Below are positions 7,620 through 13,516 of a stretch of DNA of 13,516 nucleotides, one piece after another. Under the pieces are notes generated by a model. It was not told where the DNA came from and did no database searches. It saw nothing but the letters and a program-made list of their open reading frames with translations. The first letter of the stretch is position 1, and each line of letters starts with the position of its first letter. Origin of the DNA: JBDKTH01 sp964558295 (GTDB taxonomy: Bacteria > Planctomycetota > Planctomycetia > Pirellulales > Thermoguttaceae); the NCBI GenBank assembly GCA_964558295.1, contig CAZLDQ010000158.1:1-13516 (forward strand). The letters run 5' to 3'. A program made the translations under genes and the position numbers.

Positions 7620-8306
7620 TTAATTTCCCCAGCGGCGGATCAACGTATTCTGCACATGCAACTGATCGCAGATCCGGCCAACGATGAAATCGACTAGGTC
7701 CTGAATCGTGGTGACACCGTGATAGAAACCGGGCATGGCAGGCAAGATGACGGCTCCAGCTTTCGCCGCGCGCGTCATGTTTTCCAGTTGCACCAACGAC
7801 AACGGCGTTTCGCGGGGAACGAGAATCAACTTGCGATGCTCTTTAAGATGGACTTCAGCGGCACGGTGAATCAGATTGGCCGTGGTCGCGTAGACGATCG
7901 CACTCAACGTCCCCCCCGAACAAGGGCAAACGACCATGCCGTCAGTCAGAAAAGAACCGCTGGCGATCGGTGCCATGTAGTCACGGTAATGGTGGTAACG
8001 AATCTGGCCTTGCTCGCCTGAGGCCACAGAGAGCACGCTGCTTTCTTCGCTGGAGATCCCAGCCAGTGTGCGGACCATCTGAAGCTTGGGATCGGTAGCG
8101 TGGAGTTTGTCGCCAAGCATCAGCATCGATGGATGGAAGTTCTCCAAATCCACCGTCAGTTCCAGTTCTTGCTTCAACACGGCCTGGGCAGCAGCGCTGA
8201 TGGTCAGATGCACGTCACATCCGGCAGCTAACAAGACTTCCACCAGTCGTATCGAATAGGCGACTCCGCTCGCTCCGGTAATGGCGACGACAATGTTACG
8301 TTTCAT
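7620..8306 (-). CDS. ubiX: UbiX flavin prenyltransferase
   Basis: 228 residues. UbiX transfers a dimethylallyl group to reduced FMN and produces the prenylated flavin cofactor used by UbiD-type decarboxylases; it also appears in the literature as MqnM in futalosine-type organisms. Visible motifs are ITGASGVAYSIRL (9-21, flavin binding), SGSF (117-120), MVVCPCSGGTLSAI (124-137), the RAAEVHLKEHRKLILVPRETPL block (148-169), LENM, and LPAMPGFYHG (188-197). The region from about 52 to 108 is longer than in compact UbiX proteins, which are usually about 190-200 residues; an insertion between the second helix and the YRDYMAPIASGSF strand accounts for the excess. The ATG at 8306 is chosen because it overlaps the ubiE stop as ATGA and has AGGGG just upstream, indicating translational coupling. 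The longer open frame to 8378 lies inside ubiE. Confidence 0.93.
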   Translation of the reverse strand: MKRNIVVAITGASGVAYSIRLVEVLLAAGCDVHLTISAAAQAVLKQELELTVDLENFHPSMLMLGDKLHATDPKLQMVRTLAGISSEESSVLSVASGEQGQIRYHHYRDYMAPIASGSFLTDGMVVCPCSGGTLSAIVYATTANLIHRAAEVHLKEHRKLILVPRETPLSLVQLENMTRAAKAGAVILPAMPGFYHGVTTIQDLVDFIVGRICDQLHVQNTLIRRWGN

Positions 8307-9052
8307 TTGACCCCTACATACAAAACTGCAATTCCTAGCGTGAAGCGATGGTAGCGGACCTGCCTCAGGCCGGCACACTGCATCCGCTGGGCAAAGGCCT
8401 CATATTGTGGAAACTCCCCAACACTCGTTGGCAGGTAGTCGTATGCCGCCTGCCGATTCCGCGTCAAGGTCTGCCCAATCCGCGGCACAACATGGCGGAA
8501 GTACCAGGCATAGAGGAAACGCCAAGGCCATATGTGAGGCATGGCGAACTCCAGCACCGCCACGCGGCCCCCCGGCTGGCAGACTCGAGTCATCTCCCGC
8601 AGCCCCTGATCCGTATCGCTCACGTTGCGCAACCCGAACGCCACGCAGACGACTTGAAACGTGTCATCGGAAAACGGCAACTGCTGGGCGTCAGCCTCGA
8701 CCAGACAGACTTTCTCGCTGGCCCCAGCCTGACAAAGCTTCTCCTGTCCCACGGCCAACATCGGACGGGTAAAGTCAGCACCTACGACTCGAATGCGTTT
8801 CCCGCTCGCACGCCAGTAGGCCAAGGCCAGGTCGCCTGTCCCGGTACACACATCGAGAACCGGACCTTCACCACTTGGGGGAACTAGCTTGACCGTCCGG
8901 CGCCGCCAGTGTTGATCGACGCCCGCAGAGAGCAAGCGGTTCAACAGATCGTAGCGTCCGGCGATTTCGCCGAACATCTGTCGAATACGGGATGCGGATT
9001 TGTCGACAGGCATGCTTCGGTCAGACTTGCTCTGGTACGGAGCCGAGGCCAT
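8303..9052 (-). CDS. ubiE: Demethylmenaquinone methyltransferase UbiE/MenG
   Basis: About 249 residues. SAM-dependent C-methyltransferase that converts demethylmenaquinone to menaquinone, the last step of the pathway. The SAM-binding motif I is LDVCTGTGDLAL (66-77). Further family signatures are VDKSASRIRQMFGEIAGRYDLLN (split over 16-38), AFGLRNV (138-144), LEFAMP (167-172), and the late YDYLPTSVGEFP block (204-215). The start is uncertain: ATG 9052 has GGGA about 5 bases upstream and overlaps the ubiD-like gene by 32 bases, while ATG 9013 starts 7 bases after the ubiD-like stop, gives an N-terminus closer to the conserved VDKS, but has no visible ribosome site. The gene ends with the ATGA overlap with ubiX, so these three genes form one tight translational unit. 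A dual role in ubiquinone synthesis is unlikely given the menaquinone context. Confidence 0.92.
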   Translation of the reverse strand: MASAPYQSKSDRSMPVDKSASRIRQMFGEIAGRYDLLNRLLSAGVDQHWRRRTVKLVPPSGEGPVLDVCTGTGDLALAYWRASGKRIRVVGADFTRPMLAVGQEKLCQAGASEKVCLVEADAQQLPFSDDTFQVVCVAFGLRNVSDTDQGLREMTRVCQPGGRVAVLEFAMPHIWPWRFLYAWYFRHVVPRIGQTLTRNRQAAYDYLPTSVGEFPQYEAFAQRMQCAGLRQVRYHRFTLGIAVLYVGVK

Positions 9053-10487
9053 ATTCGTCCCACCGCTCGGTAACCAAGCGACGCACGGCCTCGGGCATCG
9101 CCGCAACCACCGCCGGCCGCCCCCGCCGTTCCTCCGGCAGTTTCACCGTAGCGTCGATTGCCATTCGGTGAGGAAGGGAGTCCAGTGAGGCAACCGGATC
9201 TCGCGGGTCCTGCGGCCCCTGCTGAAAGAATACCTCATGCCCCAGATCGACATGGGTGGAAATCGCCGTCCAGACCTGCTTCTCATCCTGGACATCAACA
9301 TCCTCGTCGACGATCACCAGAACCTTGGCCAACATGAACTGCCGCAAGCCCCACAGCGCCGCGGCGACCCGCCGGGCTTGGCCAGGGTACACCTTTCGGA
9401 TCGCCGCAAAGACCCAATGACGTGCTGCTCCAAACTGCGGTAATGCAAGGTCCACCAGCTCCGGAATCGCCAACTGAACCAGTGGCAAGAACGCTTGGTG
9501 GAGAAACCGATTGACGACACAGGCTTCATCCGGTGACGGCCCCGGAATCATCGCCGACACCACGGAATTCGCCCGATGAGTGACTGCCGTGACGTGCATC
9601 ACCGGTGCCGGACGCGAATATTCATAATACCCCCCGGAAGTACTCAAGGGACCGGTGTCCACAGGCGGTTCCACCGGATCCACGTAGCCTTCGATAACCA
9701 CCTCGGCATCGGCCGGCACCTCCAGGCCAATCGTGCGACATTTCACCAGTTCCCGGGTTCTTCCTCGCAAAAGCCCGGCGACCGCCGACACATCCATTTG
9801 AGAGGGCAGGGGAGCCATAGCGGCCAACAGCCCAACCGGATCGCCTCCCAGCACCGCAGCTACCGGCATTCGCTGCCCCCGCTGACGGAACTCCAAGAGT
9901 AGCCGTGCAGGCTCGTCATAGGGCAACCAACACACAGCGAGACGGTTCCGATCCAGCACGCGCAGGTCGTAGCGTCCCACCAAAGTCCGATTCGACTCGG
10001 CTTGGGCCGTGAAAAGCTGCGCGGCGGTCAGTTGCCGTCCCAGCTCTTCAGGCCCCGACTGGACCGCGGGAAGTTCCCCCAAGTCTACATCGCGGGCCAA
10101 CCGGACCACCTGTTGAGATACCCCCGTCTTAACCAAACGCGGCGGAACTCGGCCAACCACTGCTCGCGAGGGGAACGGCCGAAGCCTCTCCAACCAGCCT
10201 TCAGGTTCGGCCGGTTCCACCAGTTCAGCAATCTGCTTGGAAAGCTGTTCGACCGATTCAATCCCAAGGGCACGACATAGGCGAGACTCGGTGCCCAGCA
10301 GATTAGTCACCAGAGGGGTCTCATGTCCGCGGATTCTTCCGAAAAGAAGGGCAGCCCCCCCTGATTGGCTAATCCGACGCGTGACCTCGGCCACCTCTAA
10401 GACGGGATCAACGTCGGCCGTAACAAGGAATAACTCCCCATTTTGCCGTAGTGATTCCAGAAACTCAGCCAAACTCTGGTAGGTCAT
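9021..10487 (-). CDS. UbiD-family protein of the menaquinone cluster, with altered active site
   Basis: 488 residues, normal UbiD length. By context it would be MqnL, the decarboxylase that removes the ring carboxylate of the prenylated naphthoate with prenyl-FMN supplied by UbiX. Family identity is clear from LGGDPVGLLAAMAPLP (213-228), GLLRGRTRELVKC (238-250), LEVPADAEVVIEGYVDP (255-271), IPGPSPDEACVVNRF (314-328), KVYPGQARRVAAALWGLRQFM (split over 365-385), and VIVDEDVDVQDEKQVWTAIS (391-410). However, aligned by memory to E. coli UbiD, the metal/flavin and catalytic positions differ: Asn and Arg of the NVGVYR motif are Leu169 and Asp174, the His after RWLS is Tyr190, and the Glu, Asp and His of EGPYGDHTGYY are Thr278, Thr283 and Ser284. 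It may be non-catalytic, use a different mechanism, or act as a partner subunit. First gene of the cluster, preceded by a near-consensus promoter. Confidence 0.88.
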   Translation of the reverse strand: MTYQSLAEFLESLRQNGELFLVTADVDPVLEVAEVTRRISQSGGAALLFGRIRGHETPLVTNLLGTESRLCRALGIESVEQLSKQIAELVEPAEPEGWLERLRPFPSRAVVGRVPPRLVKTGVSQQVVRLARDVDLGELPAVQSGPEELGRQLTAAQLFTAQAESNRTLVGRYDLRVLDRNRLAVCWLPYDEPARLLLEFRQRGQRMPVAAVLGGDPVGLLAAMAPLPSQMDVSAVAGLLRGRTRELVKCRTIGLEVPADAEVVIEGYVDPVEPPVDTGPLSTSGGYYEYSRPAPVMHVTAVTHRANSVVSAMIPGPSPDEACVVNRFLHQAFLPLVQLAIPELVDLALPQFGAARHWVFAAIRKVYPGQARRVAAALWGLRQFMLAKVLVIVDEDVDVQDEKQVWTAISTHVDLGHEVFFQQGPQDPRDPVASLDSLPHRMAIDATVKLPEERRGRPAVVAAMPEAVRRLVTERWDEYGLGSVPEQV

Positions 10488-10493
10488 GGCCGT

Positions 10494-10522
10494 ATTTTAG
10501 ACCGACGGTTGATCCGTTTCAA
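10494..10522 (-). promoter_or_regulatory. Predicted sigma70-type promoter of the ubiD-ubiE-ubiX unit
   Basis: On the minus strand, TTGAAA (10522-10517) and TAAAAT (10499-10494) are separated by exactly 17 bases; each hexamer matches the housekeeping consensus at five of six positions. Only 6 bases (ACGGCC) separate the -10 element from the ubiD-like ATG at 10487, so the expected transcription start falls at or next to the A of the start codon. There is no Shine-Dalgarno in this space, consistent with a leaderless transcript. Confidence 0.5.
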
Positions 10523-10583
10523 TTCATAAGGGATGATTGAAAAGTGCTTTCCCGTCGACAATTTACGGCAAGAGAACCAGACA

Positions 10584-11360
10584 ATGGACCACATCCTCCA
10601 TGTCTACGCGCTTCCGTCCCTAGTAACACCAGAGGAACTGGCTGGCGGAACGGTCGTGGTGATCGACGTTCTGCGGTCCACGACAACGATTGTCTATGCA
10701 CTGGAAGCTGGAGCCCTGGGGATCATCCCCTGCCAGGAAATCGAAGAGGCCCGCCAAATCGCTTCCCAATTCCCCCCTGGAGATGCTGTGCTTGGTGGAG
10801 AACGTGGCGGCTTACTAATCGAGGGCTTTGATCTTGGAAACTCCCCGACCGAGTATACCCCCGCCTCAGTCGGAAACCGTACGGTCGTGCTGACAACCAC
10901 AAACGGGACCCGAGCAATGGCCAAGTGTACTCAGGCCGCAAGGGTTCTCTTAGGAGCCTTTGTAAACGCGTCAGCCATCTTCAACGAGCTTGTTGGCCAA
11001 GAGCAAATCCATCTCCTCTGCTCCGGAACCGACGGTCAGTACAGCCGGGACGACGTGCTGTTGGCAGGTTTACTCGTTGAGTGGCTCCAGCATCGGGGAG
11101 GTATACCGTACCAACTCAATGCCCAAGCGATCACCGCCCGGGAAAATTGGACGTCGTCCTTTGCCGTCCCCTTCACGATTGGAGCCGAGCCGCTCGATGC
11201 CGAACTGCTCGCCCGGGAACTGCGAAAGAGTCTCGGCGGGCGCAACCTGACAGCGATCGGCCTGGATGAGGACATCCGTACCGCATCGCAACTCGACCGG
11301 TTCAGTGTTGTCCCCGAGCTGGACCTCGCGAGTTTCCACATCCGGTCACACCACGGCTAA
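10584..11360 (+). CDS. comB: ComB-family 2-phosphosulfolactate phosphatase-like protein
   Basis: 258 residues. ComB hydrolyses 2-phosphosulfolactate to sulfolactate, a step of coenzyme M synthesis in methanogens; the family is also widespread in bacteria that do not make coenzyme M, where the substrate is uncertain. Conserved blocks are VVVIDVLRSTTTIVYAL (24-40, with Asp28 and Arg31), LGGERGG (70-76), GFDLGNSP (81-88), TTTNGTRA (104-111), and LLCSGTDGQYSRDDVLLAG (144-162). The ATG at 10584 is preferred; it gives the normal family N-terminus, with a weak AAGAGAA nearby. An in-frame ATG at 10533 has AAGGG too close to be useful. Divergent from the ubiD-like gene, with 96 bases between the two chosen starts. 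Downstream, the 110-base spacer before glyS holds a 5 bp GGTGG/CCACC hairpin (11363-11379) with no T-run, so I do not call a terminator. Confidence 0.88.
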   Translation: MDHILHVYALPSLVTPEELAGGTVVVIDVLRSTTTIVYALEAGALGIIPCQEIEEARQIASQFPPGDAVLGGERGGLLIEGFDLGNSPTEYTPASVGNRTVVLTTTNGTRAMAKCTQAARVLLGAFVNASAIFNELVGQEQIHLLCSGTDGQYSRDDVLLAGLLVEWLQHRGGIPYQLNAQAITARENWTSSFAVPFTIGAEPLDAELLARELRKSLGGRNLTAIGLDEDIRTASQLDRFSVVPELDLASFHIRSHHG

Positions 11361-11470
11361 GGGGTGGTCCCCCGCCACCAGCCCTTGATCCCTAGACCCT
11401 GGTCCCGAATTCGTTGTAAACTAATCTTTTTGGCTACTTCGCCCACCATTTTTCGGAGCGTATTCCTGTC

Positions 11471-13081
11471 ATGCAAATGGATCAACTGGTTGCCCTGTGC
11501 AAGCGCCGCGGAATTCTCTTTCAGTCAAGCGAGATTTACGGCGGATTGAACGGCTTCTGGGACTATGGTCCGATCGGGGTGCTGTTGAAACGGAACGTTC
11601 GAGAAGCTTGGTGGCACGACATGGTCACGGCCCACAACGAACTGACGGCCCCAGCGGGCGCTCCCTCGCCCTACGAGATGGTCGGCCTGGACTCCACGAT
11701 CATCATGCACCCCCAGGTCTGGAAATGCTCGGGGCACTATGACTTGTTCCACGACTATATGGTCGACTGCCGCGAATCGAAGCGTCGCTATCGATACGAT
11801 CAAGTCCAGGGAAGATGGTGTGAATTCAAGGGCCTGAAGGTTTTCGTAGCCACCGAGGCCAACGGCGAAGAGGCCCTGGAAGAAACCCAGCACAAAGCCC
11901 TCAAATTCTTCGGCTTGAGAGCCAAGGACGCGGAACAACTCCAGTGGGACGGATCACTGGTCTCCCTGACAACGGTCAAGGATTTCGCCTCCGTGCTGGG
12001 GCCCGACGCGAAGACACTTGGCACGCTGACCGAGCCACGTGAATTCAATCTGATGTTCAAGACGATCATCGGCGCATTGGGCGGCGAGGAAAATGCGGCG
12101 TTCCTGCGGCCGGAGACTGCCCAAGGAATCTTCGTAAACTTCAAAAACGTCCTGGACAGTTCCCGCGTCCGGATTCCTTTCGGGATCGCCCAGATAGGCA
12201 AAAGCTTCCGGAACGAGATCACGCCGCGGAATTTCACTTTCCGCTCCCGAGAGTTCGAGCAGATGGAAATCGAGTTCTTCTGCCATCCGCAACAATCCCG
12301 GGCATGGTATCAGTTCTGGCGTGACCGTCGCTATCAGTGGTATATAAACCTCGGCTTGGCCAGCGACCGCCTCCGACTGCGCGACCACACACCCGATGAA
12401 TTGAGCCACTATTCCTGCGGCACGGCGGATATCGAATATGCCTTCCCCTTCCTTAACCCCGGCGATTTCGGCGAATTGGAGGGCATTGCCCATCGCGGCG
12501 ATTTCGATCTCCGCAGTCATATGGAAGGTAAGCTGGTGCGTAGGGGCAATGAGTTGGTCGTCGAGACGGACGATACGGGCAAGCCCCGGCACCGAGGCAG
12601 CGGCAAGGACATGAGCTACTACGACGACCAAACCCAGGAACGGTTCATTCCCCACGTGATCGAACCGTCGTCCGGCGCCGATCGAGCCACGCTAGCGTTC
12701 CTCTGCGAAGCCTACAATGAAGACGAGGTCCCGGACGAGAACGGCAAACTGACCAAGCGGGTCGTGATGCGGTTCCACCCGCGTCTCGCCCCGATCAAAG
12801 CGGCCGTATTCCCGCTGGTCAAGAAAGACGGCATGCCCGAGGTAGCTAAAGAGATCTACGGGACTCTCAAAGAGCAGTTCAGTGTCTTCTACGACGAAAA
12901 AGGCGCCGTGGGCCGACGCTACCGACGCCAGGACGAAATCGGCACGCCGTTCTGCATCACCGTGGACGGCCAGACGATGACCGATGGCACGGTCACCATT
13001 CGCGACCGCGACTCGCTCAAGCAGTGGCGGCTCAAGAAGGAAGAGGTCCTCGACGAATTGACAGGCCGATTGAAGGGGTAA
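11471..13081 (+). CDS. glyS: Glycyl-tRNA synthetase, class II, alpha2 type
   Basis: 536 residues; charges tRNA-Gly with glycine in the cytoplasm. This is the single-chain homodimeric type, not the (alpha-beta)2 type of E. coli. Order: N-terminal KRRGILFQSSEIYGGLNGFWDYGP (split over 11-34) typical of the type; RFRPET-equivalent FLRPETAQGIFVNF (211-224); class II motif 2 FRNEITPRNFTFRSREFEQME (split over 246-266); HSYSCGTADIEY-like block (about 313-323); motif 3 region VIEPSSGADRATLAFL (396-411); and a C-terminal anticodon-binding domain (about 432-525) with LAPIKAAVFPLVKKDG and GRRYRRQDEIGTPFCITVD. The segment 100-190 is a lineage-type insertion between motif 1 and the PETAQG block. GGAG lies about 13-16 bases upstream of the ATG at 11471, rather distant. 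The gene converges with the next gene across 17 bases. Confidence 0.96.
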   Translation: MQMDQLVALCKRRGILFQSSEIYGGLNGFWDYGPIGVLLKRNVREAWWHDMVTAHNELTAPAGAPSPYEMVGLDSTIIMHPQVWKCSGHYDLFHDYMVDCRESKRRYRYDQVQGRWCEFKGLKVFVATEANGEEALEETQHKALKFFGLRAKDAEQLQWDGSLVSLTTVKDFASVLGPDAKTLGTLTEPREFNLMFKTIIGALGGEENAAFLRPETAQGIFVNFKNVLDSSRVRIPFGIAQIGKSFRNEITPRNFTFRSREFEQMEIEFFCHPQQSRAWYQFWRDRRYQWYINLGLASDRLRLRDHTPDELSHYSCGTADIEYAFPFLNPGDFGELEGIAHRGDFDLRSHMEGKLVRRGNELVVETDDTGKPRHRGSGKDMSYYDDQTQERFIPHVIEPSSGADRATLAFLCEAYNEDEVPDENGKLTKRVVMRFHPRLAPIKAAVFPLVKKDGMPEVAKEIYGTLKEQFSVFYDEKGAVGRRYRRQDEIGTPFCITVDGQTMTDGTVTIRDRDSLKQWRLKKEEVLDELTGRLKG

Positions 13082-13098
13082 ACCGCCCCACAAGCTGG

Positions 13099-13516
13099 TT
13101 AGAGCGCGCCTTTCTGATCCCCCATTTTCAAGGCTAGCAGGTCGAGCTGGCTCTTAAGATCCGCGAGCATAAGCTGCGAATCAAGACTACCAGCCATGGG
13201 GCCACCATAGCAGTTCGGCGCTGGTGTTCGATGACTTCGCCCCATCAGGTCGGCGGTTGATCGCAGGTCGTCAAGACGCTCGTCGACATGCTCCAACTTG
13301 GCGGCCGTACTCCGATTGTCGTGCCAAAGGCGGTCCATCTGAAGGATGAACCCCATCAGCAGCACGATCTGCCCCCCCATGGCGATCGGCATCCCAAACG
13401 TCCAAAGATCCTGCCGGCCAGTAACAAACGACCAGACCAAGAGCACCCCTCCGAAGGCAAATGCCATCAGCCCTACGGAGAGCACAATAGATATCAGCGC
13501 TGATAGCCAACCGACA
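13099..13516 (-). CDS. Membrane/coiled-coil protein of unknown function (partial, 5' end outside window)
   Basis: The frame is open through the window's right edge, so the start is missing; about 138 C-terminal residues are visible. In order: hydrophobic segment (SIVLSVGLMAFAFGGVLLVW), a short loop (TGRQDLW), a second hydrophobic segment (GMPIAMGGQIVLLMGFILQ), then a charged helical stretch with coiled-coil character (MDRLWHDNRSTAAKLEHVDE and following), a Pro/Gly-rich linker, and a C-terminal amphipathic helix (ADLKSQLDLLALKM). This is a hairpin of two membrane helices with a cytoplasmic coiled coil. I do not recognise the family. It ends 17 bases from the glyS stop, in convergent orientation. 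Confidence 0.65.
   Translation of the reverse strand, partial: VGWLSALISIVLSVGLMAFAFGGVLLVWSFVTGRQDLWTFGMPIAMGGQIVLLMGFILQMDRLWHDNRSTAAKLEHVDERLDDLRSTADLMGRSHRTPAPNCYGGPMAGSLDSQLMLADLKSQLDLLALKMGDQKGAL

Noticed and set aside
10509..10530. Plus-strand TTGATC ... CATAAG as a comB promoter
   Set aside because: The spacing is only about 10 bases and the second hexamer is a poor match to the -10 consensus.
11363..11379. GGTGG/CCACC hairpin after comB as a terminator
   Set aside because: The stem is only 5 bp with a 7-base loop and there is no following T-run, so an intrinsic terminator is not supported.
11954..12655. 233-codon minus-strand frame inside glyS
   Set aside because: Fully antisense to the conserved catalytic core of glycyl-tRNA synthetase, with no recognisable motifs; a coding shadow.
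1..13516. CRISPR array, transposase, phage genes, toxin-antitoxin or defence island
   Set aside because: I saw no regularly spaced direct repeats, no transposase or integrase motifs, and no known defence domains on either strand.

Overview
The window reads as bacterial chromosome of about 55-60% G+C with tightly packed genes, very short spacers and mostly weak Shine-Dalgarno sites. A futalosine-type menaquinone cluster, secreted glycoside hydrolases, a bacterial ComB homologue and an alpha2-type glycyl-tRNA synthetase together suggest a planctomycete, possibly Pirellulales-like. That assignment is inference from gene content; no rRNA or tRNA gene is present to confirm it.

Layout: (1) Positions 202-5306, plus strand: four closely spaced genes. 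They encode a large exported DUF5060/clan GH-A glycoside hydrolase, an exported (alpha/alpha)6-toroid sugar-active protein, a DinB/YfiT-type putative metalloenzyme and a PaaI-type hotdog thioesterase. (2) Positions 5310-10487, minus strand: a menaquinone (futalosine route) cluster read ubiD-like, ubiE/menG, ubiX, mqnP, mqnE. It converges on the thioesterase gene with only 3 bp between stop codons. The first three genes overlap or abut. The spacers on both sides of mqnP (135 and 192 bp) hold heptanucleotide repeats, and one holds a decayed four-helix-bundle (S23/IVP) gene. (3) Positions 10584-11360, plus strand: comB-like phosphatase, divergent from the menaquinone cluster. (4) Positions 11471-13081, plus strand: glycyl-tRNA synthetase. 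(5) Positions 13099-13516, minus strand: the 3' part of a membrane/coiled-coil protein of unknown function, cut by the window edge.

How the genes work together: MqnE makes aminofutalosine. Later, MqnP prenylates the naphthoate intermediate, a UbiD/UbiX pair should decarboxylate it (UbiX makes the prenylated flavin for UbiD), and UbiE/MenG does the final C-methylation. MqnA, B, C and D are not in the window. The two exported hydrolases probably act on the same extracellular or periplasmic glycan, which cannot be named from sequence.

The most unusual point is the UbiD homologue. It has the family fold and long conserved blocks but appears to lack almost all the residues that bind the metal/prenyl-FMN and perform catalysis in characterised UbiD enzymes. 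Others are a near-consensus promoter placed so that the ubiD-like mRNA would be leaderless, and the S23 remnant with heptamer repeats inside the menaquinone cluster. I found no CRISPR array, transposase, phage gene or defence system.
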